A stretch of 64,000 nucleotides of DNA from Imbricaverruca yamaguchii (GCA_034440575.1 JAOTOL010001215.1:1-64000); one strand, 5' to 3'. Counted from the first letter of the stretch, positions 10,840-22,954 are shown. The notes: a model not told the origin generated them from the letters alone. Program-made: numbers and translations.

Positions 10840-11290
10840 GAACTTGTCTTGTAAGCTATGGCTTAGTACCTGCCTATTGCTTTCTTCAAGAATAGGACTT
10901 ATAATAGTGTGCATGCAGCTTCTTGCTGACTTTTTATTTCATGGTATCATAAGCTGTCAGATACATTTGGCTCACCTGTGGCTATTGTTGGTTCAGGTGA
11001 TTTATGGGTGCCCATATTAATATTGAATATATGCACATTATCATTGGGCATATACCTAGTTAAATATGAAGTTGTGATGGGTTGGCTCTGAAAAAAATAT
11101 AGTGTGCATATCCACTATCGCAATGATAAATTATTGTTGTTGACGACTGTATTATGTGCACATTTGACACTGAGTGGAAATTAAGAATGGAATGATTCCA
11201 GTTCAAGTTCCTTATGCATGTGCTTTTGCTATTGGTCATGTGTGCAAGTATCATTATGACAATGCAATTGTTGTCTAGGGGCTTTGCAGA
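10840..11290 (+). repeat. Interspersed repeat, inverted partner of 55700-56140
   Basis: Reverse-complement similarity to 55700-56140 runs over about 400 bp, with landmarks GGTGCCCATATTAATATTGAA..TATGC and CATGTGCTTTTGCTATTGGTCAT. No open frame of note. The partner lies in the intron after exon 6 of the downstream carboxypeptidase; this copy lies about 3.6 kb before exon 6 of the upstream one. Confidence 0.7.
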
Positions 11291-11759
11291 GTTTTCATGC
11301 AATCTAGTTTAAAATGCATCAGCATCACCTAATATTGGCATTTTATGATATAAGGTTTGCTTGCAAAATGGAAGGAAATCCAACTACTTTGTTTTTCCAC
11401 ACAATTTTCAATTTTGCCTGAATGATTGGATAGTCAATCCACTATCCAATCCAAATCTGTTCCATTTTATTACAAAATGTGTTGGTTGGCATCAACTAAG
11501 TTTTATAATTAGCATGGTATTTTTTCCTTTAGCTTTCTTATCGGCATAAATATAGCATTGGTTTTTTTGTGGGGGGGGGGGCAAATCAACATTGAGGGGG
11601 CCAAGATCAGTATTGGTGGGGTCATGGCCCCCACAAAAGGATACAAATCGACGCACCTAATTCACAGTGGGACATTGAAAGCAAGGGCCAGATGAAAATT
11701 ATTCGACAAAAGTGAACACGGTACACAGCAAACCACACCTATACCTGTTCATCTTTCTG

Positions 11760-12320
11760 CTCACGTATGCTGCCATACCGGCGAATGTCTGACTGCGGCT
11801 GATCACGGCGCGGCTGCAGACTCTTCATTGTGGCCGCCCGCGGCACCTCACCGCCATCTAACGGCGACCCACGGCCGCCGTCCGTCGCACAGCCGGGCGG
11901 ACCCTCCTCAGCACGTCCAGAGTCAGCAGGCCCCGCCACCTCCGCCCGTCCGGCGCCACCAGCCGGAACCTGGATAACCGGCCCGCGGGACAGGCCAATA
12001 GTCCAGCGAACTGGCACGCGCGGCACGGCCCGCCGCCACAGGACCAGGAACAGTCGCGTCAACAGAACCGACGTCCGTGCGCCCTCGATCCGTGTCTCCC
12101 AACGCTTCGTACCCGACCTCCGCGGCGCCAGCTCCCCGCCGCAGGGCACGTCCGCCCGGCGAAACCTCCAGCACCCCGCCCCAGGCGCGGTCGGCGTAAG
12201 CCATGCAGAGGTGACGGCAGGCGCGGAATGAGCAGGGGCGGCAGCAGAGACGGCTCGAGTCGACAAGAGCCGCCCCCGCCCGCCCAACACTCCTTCCTCC
12301 GGGTGTCTGGTGGTGGACAG
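11760..12320. other. GC-rich, CpG-rich island of unknown function
   Basis: A sharp block of high GC and many CpG dinucleotides within AT-rich surroundings. Long frames are open on both strands at once (for example 11739-12290 minus, 183 codons, and 11830-12231 plus, 133 codons), as expected from composition alone. Their translations are rich in Arg, Pro, Gly and Ala and match nothing I recognise. It could be a promoter island, a first exon of an unseen gene, or the GC-rich end of a mobile element. Confidence 0.45.
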
Positions 12321-12841
12321 ATTAGCTCATGAAGCAACGGCTAGTCGCATGACGACTTCAACGTTGTTTGCCTTTGTTGGTTGTCATTGAGTTCTTGACA
12401 AAGAAAACGTCGCCGTTACTTCTGAAGGCTGCCGACATTTTCCTCTCCGTCTTGAATTGCAGGAGTTTCTGGAACGCCTTTTGGCAGCGCTGAGAAAGGG
12501 ACTCAACTATATAGGTTCTGGAGCTTCTAAGTTTGCGTTTGGCTCAGAATATCAGCTAATACAGAGCGCCTCGGCCAGTGTAGGTGAACTTTACCAGTAT
12601 ACATTGGTTTTTCAAGTGTTAGACGCTTTTGATTTTCTGCCTCTCTACGTCGAGCTCTAAATGACGGTTAACTGTAACCACCAGGATTTCAATCAGATAT
12701 TCGTCTCTGGATGCATGTGGAAAATCTTGTCCCGCAAAAATAAGGAGATTTCTGCTGCTCGTTCCCGTCTTGATCATCCCCGAGTATTAGAACTCGTTGC
12801 CCGAGATGGTAGCAGCTCGCGGTAAGATCTCAGACTTGCTT

Positions 12842-13231
12842 TTATGTGTTCCTCAGACCTTTGACTAGCTCATCGACTGTCTCCAGGACAAAACTAAACG
12901 ACTTTTCAATGACCTTTAGCTGCTCCCTGCTTCGTCTGCTTATTTCACCAATTGCAACTTGAACCTGTTGAGCTATAAAGCTCGTAAGTTCCTTCACTGA
13001 CTCACCAAGTTCCAAGGCTTCCTGCGACTGGGGCTGGAAAGTCTCCTTTTCCCACCCATCGCCGCGCGCGCACTCACCGCACCAATGCACCAATGCAGGC
13101 GCACAGTGACCTTGCGGTGTCACGGGCGCGCGCCAGCCCACGGGGAGAGCGCGCGCACTTTCGCACGCAGCGAGCGTCAAAAAGGAACTGCTAAAGTCAT
13201 TTCCAGCCGATATAATAAGGTAGAAAGCCAC
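12842..13231 (-). CDS. Unrecognised short open frame with a helical tail
   Basis: A 129-codon minus-strand frame. Its last 60 residues (roughly 72-129) look like an amphipathic helix or coiled coil rich in Glu, Gln, Lys, Val and Leu (for example ALELGESVKELTSFIAQQ), unlike the low-complexity N-terminal half. This could be a degenerate piece of a retrotransposon first ORF, many of which have such helices, or a host exon. There is no clear acceptor or donor to decide, and I do not assign a function. Confidence 0.25.
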   Translation of the reverse strand: MAFYLIISAGNDFSSSFLTLAACESARALPVGWRAPVTPQGHCAPALVHWCGECARGDGWEKETFQPQSQEALELGESVKELTSFIAQQVQVAIGEISRRSREQLKVIEKSFSFVLETVDELVKGLRNT

Positions 13232-14800
13232 GCAATGAGGATTGGCATTATATTTGCCGATTGATGATCTACGAAAGTAATTTACGGAATTGCGCCAAAC
13301 ACGCTAATTAGTGACTTTTCAAAGCATTATATCAGTTGAGGCAGTTGAGAGAAAAATTAGCAAATGAAATATGAAATAGACTCTTAACAAGGAAGTCAGT
13401 ACAACTGTGAATCAAGCTTTCGGTCATCCTACAAATCTATCGCCCATGTCTAATTAAATTGTGTTGTGACCCATCTCTAATTGGATTGCGATGCGATGAA
13501 TTTATATTCCATGTTATTTTTCTCTTGGCTGCCTCAAATAATATAATACGGTGAAAAGACATTGATCAGTGTGTGCTTGGCTCAATTCTATGACTTTCCT
13601 TTGGAGATCATCCATCCGGCAATTCTCGAATTTCAATCCCTCATTTCATGGCTTTCGTCCTATATTCATATATCGGTTAGAATTGACTCAAATGACCAAA
13701 ATCGATGTACAAGTTTATTTTAGAGCTATTTTCATAAAAATCAATGTAGTAGTTATTGAGATCGTCCGCCTGGAAATTTCCTATTGTAATTACAGCGTTT
13801 CAACGCTATTTGGGGCAATTTAAAGGCATTTGAAGGAAAATATTCATTTTGGTTATAGCTCAAAACCACTACATTAATTAATGACATCTATTACTGCACC
13901 TTTCATCGATATACAGTTCGTAATTACTCAGATCGTCCATTGGGAAAAGAAGTGGGCATTTAGACCCTCCAATCCCAAAGGGTGAATACCAGCGACGTGC
14001 AGCAAAAAACACGCGTGTTGCACTTGACAAGTTCTTACTTACTGACTAATTTCCAAGTTTATGTTACAACTTAAAAACAAGGATTTTTTTACCGCCATCG
14101 ATTCATGCGCAAAACCAGTAATAAATATTACCTTGGAATGTTCAACATATTTCCAACGTATCTTGTGATATCCACCAGTATCCAACATTATAACATTATC
14201 CAACGTATCTTGTGATACTAGCGATTTGCGGTATATTGCATTTCGATCAATAGGTCCAGAGTCAGACGAGGTAGAAATTCTGACGTTGTTCTGAGGACTT
14301 TGGAATTAGTGTCAAAAAATACATTTTCTTGAACCGAGAGGCAGAGAATGCTACCCATGTTGAGTCTCGGAGTACACTCATAAATACGAGTGGCATAGAA
14401 ACCGAAAATCCATATGAAATCAAATTTTGGCAGACACGTCGAATGACCTTCGAGTCACCAAGGACTGGCACAAATGAATAACCCGAGGTGTCCATCACCG
14501 TCCTACATCAAACGTTCGCCAGGTTCCGGCGCCAGTTCTAGTTTCGGGGAGATCAGGGGATATTTTATGTAAAAATGTGAGAAAACAGAATGCCCTCCTG
14601 TGAGCAAAGCGCGCCGAAAATGTAGTGTTTTGAGCTGCGAAAAAAGTAAAATATTTGGTTTCATTTCATGTTTTTCTGGGCGCTAAGGAAAAAGGCCGGG
14701 CTCCCCCCCCCCCTCTAACCCATTCCAACTTAGCCGCGCCTCTGTTCCTCAGAGCTCCGAGGGTGTTATTTTCGTATCTCAGTGAGCAGCATTGGTTTTC
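13232..14800. other. Unassigned AT-rich sequence
   Basis: No gene recognised. A short poly-C tract sits near 14703-14713. Exons 1-5 of the upstream carboxypeptidase were looked for between 1 and 14892 and not found. Confidence 0.4.
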
Positions 14801-14892
14801 GTTGCAATGGTCACAGCCATGGATTTGTCACAACCACTAATGGGCTCTGTCAAATGCATGCTTTCCGATGACACGGTGTACCGTTCTCACAG

Positions 14893-15059
14893 GCATGGCG
14901 ATCGGCGACGGCCTTGTTGACCCCGTCAACCAACTCGACTACGGCGACATGCTGTATGGGGTGGGGCTGGTCGACGCCGAGCAGCGTGAACACTTCCTAG
15001 CGGTCGCCGAGCAGACAGCGACCCTCATCCGGCAGGGCGAGTACCTGAAGGCCTACGAG
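14893..15059 (+). CDS. CPVL-like serine carboxypeptidase copy A, exon equivalent to exon 6
   Basis: An exon bounded by a CTCACAG acceptor (AG at 14891-14892) and a GAG|GTGGGT donor (GT at 15060). It starts with the last two bases of a split Gly codon, then encodes 55 residues beginning MAIGDGLVDPVNQ and ending GEYLKAYE. This is the GIAIGDG segment that follows the central beta strand in S10 serine carboxypeptidases of the CPVL type. It differs from the equivalent exon of copy B (55311-55477) at 6 of 55 residues. About 90 bp of intron before it is also similar to that before the copy B exon, so the two arose by a genomic duplication. The preceding exons are not in the window. Confidence 0.88.
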
Positions 15060-15254
15060 GTGGGTTGAACCAGAAGGCCGCATGGTCCTGGTGATGGCTC
15101 AACGTTTGGTGGTGTCTATCGGAGGTCCTCATATTGGTGTAGACAATTACCAACACACGGCAGGCACCCCACTAACCCTGGATTCCCTCAGCGTTTCCTG
15201 CCGATACGGGTGCACTCACATCCATTCAATACAGGACAGCTAAAACGTGTTATT

Positions 15255-15305
15255 ACGTGCGACGTATGCGTATGTATTATTACGTATGTATGTATGTATG
15301 TATTG
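15255..15305. repeat. TATG-type microsatellite
   Basis: Short TATGTATGTATG tract with ACGTATG variants in the intron just after copy A exon 6. Confidence 0.75.
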
Positions 15306-15469
15306 TAGGGCAAGAAAGCTGGCGTGTTTCTGTTCTGAATAAGTAACGTATGATATGGGTCCACCAATGTTATGGTATCGAACTGTTAATCATTGATGTT
15401 CCCTGCTAAATCCTGTGGAATATGTATTGTTAATTAATTGGACAAGTAAAATACCGATTACTCTAGCAC

Positions 15470-17420
15470 AAGATGATATATTCCAAAAAGGAGCACAAAC
15501 GTTTCGGTTTTATGCCTTCATCAGGGTAACAGGTACGATAATTTTGTGATATATGAGTTTAATTTTTAAATCGGCACGTGACACTGTCTACGACCTACCA
15601 CAGGTCGGCAAAAGACACACAGACGAAATATCCCAAAGACACACACACAAATGTAGTAGTGTCAATCAGTCGTTAGCAATCACCATCCAGCTCGTAGTCA
15701 ACAAAGGTAATGTGTATATGGTAACAGTATAACGTTACTATAGGGTGTTATTATCTTGTGTGACCTAAATGTATGTGTGCAAGTGTGCTGTACGTGTGTG
15801 GGGGTGTAAGCGTCTGTGTGTTCCTCTACCCTGCCCCCTGTTTGTCACCACTCCCTTGATCATGTATGCTACTATGTGGGCTAATTTTATGAATCCCGGA
15901 GATGTGTTGATGCAGTCTTGAGTAGCAATATGGGCCACCTGCACTGCTTTCCTTCTAAATTCGTTCTCTTTCCTAACCATTTCGTGTACCCCATTCCAAT
16001 ATGGGAGGTGACCTTCCCTGTGTGCGTGCATGACTATGACACAAGAGTCTGGTTACGCAAGTCTCCCTTGTGCTCTCTCAACGTTTCTTTAATTGAGCGA
16101 CATGTCTCACTGATGCATGCTTTTTCGCATCACTTACACTGGATCTTGTATATAACACTGATTATCGAATTTTGAATGTTCAATACGTATGATGTCCTCA
16201 AACTTCTGCTCCTTAGATTGAACTATTCTTGCTATGCCACCCATATAACGGGACATATTTATGGCATTGTGCTGTGCGGGGACTATGATGGGATGAATTT
16301 GGGCTTTGTTAACTGCGACATTTTGTCCCTCGTCATGTACGCTTTTTGGTTTGAGGTAAAGAAGTTGTTCCAGCATAAATATAAGGCCTCTAAAGACCTG
16401 CGTTGTGTTGGCTCCTGGAGATGCTCATGGGAACAAATTCTATATGCCTTTGGATTGAAACCCAATACTGCCCACCTTTTTGTCCGTGTGGGGTGACCTG
16501 AAAAGAAATAGACACTTTTCATTCATGTTTGTCATTATCATTTTTGGTAGTGGGTTTTCGATACACAGGAAATGCTAGCTGACCCTCCTTTTCTTCGACC
16601 AAGATGTCCAGGAAAGGCAGCTTTCCGTTACTCTCCGTTTCCAGAGTGAATTTGATGCGCGTGTGTACATCGTTTGTTATGCCTAACAGTTCTTTAGAGG
16701 TCAATGTGCTTTGGCCCAACCATGAAACAATCATCCACACATCGCCCAGAAAAATCCATCAACGAACACCCGATGGAAATGGTTCACCTCTAATGTTTCC
16801 ATAAGCATGTTTGCGAGAACTGCACTGAGAGGTGACCCCATCGCGAGCCCTTCCATCTGTTCACATGCATCTCCATAAATAAAAAAGAACACCGAATCTG
16901 ACACACAGCTCTACAAATTCAGCGAAATCATCTCATGGTGAAGGTAAAGAGTTATAATCGACCATCTCTAGCACCGCCATAGCTGCCTCCATTACATCGC
17001 CGACAGGAACATTGGTGAATAGTGACTTTGCATTCAGGCTAGCCAGCTTCATGTTATTTGCTTCAATACTCCTCATCCGATTCAGGAAGTCACCAGAATT
17101 TCTCACAATTTCCACGGCATGTATTATTCCTAGTGTGCTAGGTAGAGGCTTTGCAAGTATTTTCGCTAGTCGGTGCGGTGCACTCCCTATTCTCGAGGTG
17201 ATGGGGCGCACTGGGACCTCTTGCTTGTGCGTTTTGGGAGATCCCCTCAAGCTGGGTGTCCTTGGGGTTTTCCTCCAGTACATATAGTAGTTTTGCCCTG
17301 CGCCGACCTCGTCCGGACCCCCTCACCTTCTTCTTCAACCTGTCAGATTCTTTCTTCTTAGTCCCATGTTTGACTTTACCATAAGTTGTTTCATCTGAGA
17401 GTAGGTCAATCATCTTACTC
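15470..17420 (-). pseudogene. Second Penelope-like reverse transcriptase, decayed
   Basis: Minus-strand fragments in several frames. At 16933-17283 the frame reads GSPKTHKQEVPVRPITS, the start of the palm typical of these elements, then a SLNAKSLFTNVPV block that corresponds to motif A (the usual Asp is replaced by Asn). At 16519-16740 a later part reads SNGKLPFLDILV, followed by YRKPTT. At 15765-16522 further pieces (for example RTKRWAVLGF) belong to the downstream part. Frameshifts and stops separate the pieces. No intact GIY-YIG domain was seen. The tail at 15498-15524 still carries a hammerhead-like core. This is a different family from the 5.5-8.2 kb element. Confidence 0.75.
15498..15524 (-). 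ncRNA. Hammerhead-like core, Penelope-like pseudogene tail
   Basis: On the minus strand CTGATGA is followed by an AGGC...CC segment and GAAACGTT, the same core order as in the 5.6 and 8.1 kb motifs. Stem II is weak (about two or three pairs) and the outer stem I strands do not pair well locally, so activity is doubtful. Confidence 0.5.
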
Positions 17421-17449
17421 TTAACACGCGCACGTCCGGGGGGGCAGAT

Positions 17450-18426
17450 ACCTTCTTAGCCTTAATTGCTTTCTTAGTCTTAATTGCTTTTGTCAAGTCT
17501 GGTGTAAGACTTTCCTAACCTTCTTTTGCGTCTTTGCTTTTTAGGGACATGTCTAATCTGAATTTCCTTCAAGTAAGATTTGAACTTTTCCCACATTTAA
17601 GTCCCACATCCCACACATCCCACACAGTCAAGTCTTGAACCAAGTCGCTAAAATCCGAGAATACCAGGTCCAAGAATGAGCCATGCCTGGTAGGTTCCGA
17701 TACAAACTGGCATAAGAACAGGTCCTCTTCAAGGGATTTCCTAAATATTTTGCATGATGGGAAGCCAACACCAACATTTTCATATCCTTTTATATTAAAG
17801 TCACCAAGAATAAGGCACTTCCTCCCAAAGTTTTTACTGATTTCCTCACAAATCACCTTATCAAGCTCCAGTTGCTGAGAATGTGGCAGGGTTCCTGATC
17901 GGTAGAAAGCTCCTATCCTCAGTGTATTGCTGTTGCCTTTTCCCACAGTGACATCAAGCCAAATGAACTCCACAGACACATTTTTATCCCCACCTGCTAC
18001 TTTTTGAGAACTGAATAAGCTATTCACATAGAGCATTACACCACCCCCTTTCACTGTTGGACCCCTATTGCACGAAAACATATTGTATCCCTGGATCTCA
18101 TAGTCCTGCAAGTTATCTCCAAAATACCCTTCACTGACCCACGCTTCCGTAATGCAAATACAATCTGGTTCCTCCTCAGCAACAGAACACTTGAACTCAT
18201 CAAATTTGGATCGGATACTCTGAGCATTAAACATCATACACCTAGCAAATGCTCCATAACCACCTTTGGCTTTTTCATGCTGAGGAGTTCTTGTATCACT
18301 ACATGAACTATCACTCTGCCTCCTTGAACTACTGCTGTCCCTATTTACTGACTTTGGGGTTTTATTGCCGTGGCTGACACTATTGGAATATTCCTGAGTT
18401 GGGAATTCAATTTCATCCCTCCCCAC
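17450..18426 (-). pseudogene. CR1-like LINE ORF2 fragment (endonuclease)
   Basis: The main frame (17569-18426, 285 codons) is an AP-endonuclease of a non-LTR retrotransposon: MMFNAQSIRSK, CICITEAW with the catalytic Glu, the GGGVMLYV block, ILGDFNIKG and SFLDLVFS. The last SDH block is missing: compared with the related copy at 20380-22150, the frame jumps from the DLTV region over roughly 170 bp. After the jump, 17455-17575 matches 21236-21370 of that copy. No RT motifs remain. The element reads antisense to the host gene and follows its own ORF1 with about 30 bp between them. Confidence 0.8.
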
Positions 18427-18456
18427 CCCATTTCCTAGTTTCCCTCAAGGAGATGC

Positions 18457-19401
18457 TCATGCACTTTGCCTAACACATGGAATTGCATGGAAGTTCTTGG
18501 AGAAGTGCAGGCCGTCCCTCTGATAGAGGTCCCATGATGCATAAAACCTGCACCACTCGTCTACAAAGGTGAAACCTAACTCATGGCAGAGCTTACCTAC
18601 CCTGGCGTTGGCTGCCAGTGCCCTAGAGCTCCACTTAGGGGAGGCTCCAGCCCTAGGCAAAATTGCAGTTACAATGACTCTCCTGTTGTTACACTTGAGG
18701 GTGGCCAGAAGGGCCCTGTAGTCCTGCAGCAGCTCCTCACTCCTAGCAGGACCTATGTTATTTACCCCTACCTGTACTATAACTATACTAAACTGGTGAT
18801 CACTGGTGACCTGTGCCACCACTGGTACCAGGTCCTTCACCTTGGCACCAGGCCTGGTGATGCACCTCCTGTCCCTCCTACCTTTACAGAATACCAGATC
18901 TAAATGTCGCACACGAGAGTCGCCTACAACCAGCACTGATTCCTTACTAATACTATTCTGTGGGCAGTCCTCCAATGCCTGGAACCTATTCGATGTTAAT
19001 ATGCCTGCCCGCTGGGCCGTTCGACTAGGCTTCCTCCCGCTCCTACCACCTGCCACCTGCAGGTGGTAGGAGCGGGACTGACCATTTCCTTAGATTCGCG
19101 TCTCCAAATCCTCCACCCCCTGACCTCATGCCACTTCCCCTCCTGTGACCTACCAGAACTACCCCTCCTCTGTTCACTATTAGCACTCCCCTCTCCAGAA
19201 ATCCCAGCTACCTCCACAGTAGGGGAAGCTTCAGCTACCTGGTGGCCTACGACCACCTGGGCATATGATGTCCCTGCTACGGAGTGACCTTGTTGCTTTT
19301 TCTTGCCTACCCTGTGCAACAAGGGCAGCCTTGAGCTTGGAAAGCTCTGCCTTAAAGGTCCTAATCTCTTCCTCTAGTGCCTGCATCCTGGTCGAAACCA
19401 T
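18457..19401 (-). pseudogene. CR1-like LINE ORF1 with SGNH esterase domain
   Basis: Translation from a Met at 19399-19401 begins with a short coiled-coil segment (MQALEEEIRTFKAELSKL), then a frameshift in an A-rich run near 19300. The main frame 18457-19056 (199 codons) has the SGNH hydrolase blocks: VVGDSRVRHLD with the nucleophile Ser, QVGVNNIG with the Asn, and DGLHFS with the Asp/His pair. ORF1 proteins with a coiled coil and an esterase are known in the CR1/L2 group, where they bind RNA and perhaps membranes. The 5' flank (about 19402-20300) is AT-rich and probably the element's untranslated leader. Confidence 0.8.
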
Positions 19402-20290
19402 CCTACAGGCTGCAGCTTATGCCTAGATTTAGATTCAAATTAACTCGCTAAACAACCGACACAAGAGCCAGCTATTATTCACTATTAATCGCTACCTCGT
19501 ATAGTGTCAGTTAATTATCCAAGTACCTCAAGAATTCCAACACACTAAGCAGAAACTATTAAACAATTGTTTTTTGTTTTGTTTTTTGTTTTTGTTTTTA
19601 AATAAATTAAATGTCTAATATAATTGTCTTCTAGACAAGTAGACAACTACATGAATATCACTGTTGATATCACTTATGGCTAGACATAAATATGAACAGT
19701 CACACAACACTTATGAATACCACCAAATTAGTACCAATTAAACTCTATCTTAAACTTAAAAACCAAAAACACTATGCACCACAAAACTAAATAAAGTATG
19801 TTAGGAAAGTATTAGTGTTCTCCAATGTATGTACTTATGATATCTACACACTTGTAATATCTCCAATTGAAAAATAAACTAAATACTAAAATACTCCAAA
19901 AATGAAGAATGTACCTCTACAATATACCTCTACAATACCCGGTATATGGAGATATACCTAATGTAATTGAAGCTAACTATTTAAATCCTAACCTAAACTT
20001 GAACGCCAAAAAGACCAAAACTTCTTCCTCTACACTACAGAAATCGAAGCCACGAGGCCGCGCCTAAAATAAGATGGCGCTCGGCAGCCTCGCTAGGTTG
20101 GTATAGTATAATGTGCGTGCTACAAAAGTGCTTATCAGATAAAAACTAATGAAATATAATCACAGAAATAATTGCTAAACACCTATCCACAGCTTAGACT
20201 AGTGTACTGCCTTGTTCTGCAACGACTTATCTGGAAAGTTGGAGCTCCAAACGGACGTGCTTCCACCGTGACACCTGGCGGCAAACTCTT

Positions 20291-20311
20291 GTCTTGTCTT
20301 GTCTTGTCATG
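20291..20311 (+). repeat. (CTTGT)n microsatellite
   Basis: About four tandem CTTGT units, lying between the two CR1-like pieces. Confidence 0.8.
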
Positions 20312-20379
20312 ATGACTTAGTACCATTTAGCATCATCCTATGTTGTATACCTGAAAGCCACAACTCTATACATTTTAGG

Positions 20380-22150
20380 ATGTTACCTGCAATACCTGAA
20401 ACTGCATCATTAAACGTTTATGGTATACCTTGTCAAAGTCCTTACTACAGTCAAGATATGCTGCATTAACCTGATTTCCCTCGTCATATTGTTCTGTAGC
20501 GAAGTTAAAAAAGTCCAAGAGATTTGTGAGACTCGATCGCCATTTTCTAAACCCATGTTGAGCATTTCGAATCTGTCTTTTTCCATCCAGATAACTATCT
20601 ATTCCATCCTTGATAATTTATTTGAGTACCTTGCAGACTAGGGATGTGTGGCTTACTGGCCTATAGTTGTCAACTTCCCTCTTTCTCCTGTCTTGAAAAA
20701 TAGGAACTACATTTGCCCTTTTCCTATCTGTTGTTATGTTATCTTGTGAAACTGAACAACAGAATATTATACTAAGTGGAAATGCCAGTTGCTTTTTGGC
20801 TTCCCGCAATGCCCTAGCATAAATTTCATGAGATTCTGCTGCGTTGTGTGACATTATTTTCCTAATATGATTGAAACCACTATCACTATTAATGAAATCA
20901 ACATCGTTTATCCGATCACATGTCCCTGAACTATGGTGTACGGTTGGCAGATTAGTCGTGTCTTCCAATGTAAACGCTGATTTAAACTACTTGCTCAGCT
21001 CCTCAACTATCTCACCATCCTCACCCAATATAGTCCCGTTTGCTTCCAGTAGACCAATTGTCCTAGAAACTTTGCTCAGCTTGTAGAATCTAAAGAACTT
21101 TTTGCTGTCCCCATTACAGTTCCTAGCCAAATTCAATTCTTTTCCTCGCCTTCCTTCACAACGTCTCTAGCTTTCCGATACGACCTTATATGTACTATAT
21201 TTGAAACTTTCTTAAACACTCCAACTGCACCTTTCTTAGCCTTAATTGCTTTTATGATATCTGGTGTAAGCCATGCTGGCTTTCCTACCATTCTTTTATG
21301 CCTTTGCTTTTGAGGGACATGTCTAATCTGAATTTCCTTCAAGTAAGGTTTGAACTTTTCCCACATTTCACAGGCATTTCTATTGAACAATTCTTCCTAC
21401 CTTATGGCACTTAAAGTCGCTCTAATGCAGTCAAAGTCTGCTCTGTTGAAATTCGGTACCTTTACCAAATTATCCTTAATAATTTCCCCTACATGTGCCT
21501 TGAATCTAACTAGGTTATGGTCACTTCTTCCCAGAGTTTCTCCTACAGTCAAGTCTTGAACCAAGTCACTTAAATCCGATAATACCAGATCCAAGAATGA
21601 GCCATGCCTGGTAGGTTCTGATACAAACTGTTGTAAGAACAGGTCCTCTTCAAGGCATTTCCTAAGCATTGTGCATGATGGGGAGCCAACACCAACATTT
21701 TCTTCTCATTTCAGATTAAAGTGACCAAGAATAAGGCATATCCTCTGGAAGTTTCTTCTGATTTCCTCGCAAATCACCTTATCAAACTCCAGTTGCTGAG
21801 AATGTGGCATGGTTCCTGATCGGTACAAAGCTCCTATCCTCAGTTTAGTGCCGTTCCCTTTTCCCGTTGACATCACGCGAAATAGACTCCACAGACATTG
21901 TTCACCCCCTTTCACTCCTGGACCCATATTGCGCGAAAACATATTGTATCCCTGGATCTCATAGTCCTGCAAGTTATCCCCAAAATACCTCTCACTGATC
22001 CATGCTTCAGTAATGTTAACCGAATCTGGTTCCTCCTCAGTAACATATCACTTGAACTTAAATTTGGATGAAATACTCGGAGCATTAAGCATCATACACT
22101 TAGCGTATGTTTCATAACCACCTTTGGCTTTTTCATGTTGGCTTTTTCAT
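20380..22150 (-). pseudogene. Second CR1-like LINE ORF2 fragment (endonuclease and start of RT)
   Basis: Minus-strand pieces in order: an LQDYEIQGYNMFS endonuclease segment (21706-21972), the end of the endonuclease with SFLDLVLS and GRSDHNLVRF (21397-21669), a linker with MVGKPAWLTPDI (21133-21390), then RT: KRANVVPIF and NYRPVSHTS (20618-20968) and a motif A reading AAYLDCSKDFDKV near 20440 with the first catalytic Asp. The sequence stops there, before the YADD motif. Several frameshifts and stops show it is dead. It is close in sequence to the 17450-18426 fragment, keeping parts that fragment lost. Confidence 0.8.
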
Positions 22151-22257
22151 GTTCGACCACCGCCTTCATCACTGGATGAGCTATCCCTCTGCCACCTTGA
22201 ACTACTGCTATCCATATTTGCTGACTTTGGGGTTCTATTGCCTTGGCTGTCCAGGGG

Positions 22258-22770
22258 TGTCGATTTTTGAAAACATTGGCGGGCCGAGGTGCCAACGCAC
22301 TTACCAAAAACTCATCGGATTTCGCACACTATATTTTCAGATCTCAGAAATTCTATGTTTGTATTCGACGACGTGTATGTTTATGTTTATTCAGCTTACT
22401 CACGAACGAGGAAATTCGTCCAATAACTGGTGACGTAGCATAATAAAAAGAGCGGTACACAGTACATGTCAGCACAACAACTCTGGGTAATGGCATGCGA
22501 CTGCAGTTTCATACAGCGGGCTCGGATATATTGTCGTCACCGTCAGCGCCTTTCCCTCACTCCACACACCAACAAGCACACACCGGCTTAAATACAAATG
22601 TTTCAGCGATTAGATGTAGGCTAAAACGCACCGGCCTTGATGGACTATCGGAGCACGGGAGACATGAACTGTGACGACAATCGGTGAAAGTATTTCCTTG
22701 GCGCCTAACATTAGGGAGGACGGAAGCCAAAGTTGTGATTGGGCGAGTTCAGGGTCGGGGATGATATTTT
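22258..22770 (+). repeat. Interspersed repeat copy 2 (sister of 1315-1790)
   Basis: Same landmarks as the first copy, in the same orientation, with about 110 bp of extra sequence (near 22430-22540) at the place where copy 1 has its hexanucleotide array. Divergence is moderate, with many substitutions. Confidence 0.7.
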
Positions 22771-22954
22771 CATTCACATCTGTGACATCAGAATATCACT
22801 TTGCAGTTTCCAGTGAATCTGGAGCACTTTACCACAGGGCAATTCATTGTCGAATAACACATTAACCGTCCAAATGGAAAACACGGAGAATAATCCTGTG
22901 AAGAGGATCATGCTACGGATTGGAAAAATCCAGCAAAAGCCCGTTTTCTCCAAC

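Noticed and set aside
11739..12290. 183-codon minus-strand frame as a gene
   Set aside because: Long frames exist on both strands of a GC-rich island and the translation is low in complexity with no recognised domain.
12457..12660. 67-codon plus-strand frame preceded by TTGCAG, like an exon
   Set aside because: No family resemblance, and no donor or partner exon could be linked.
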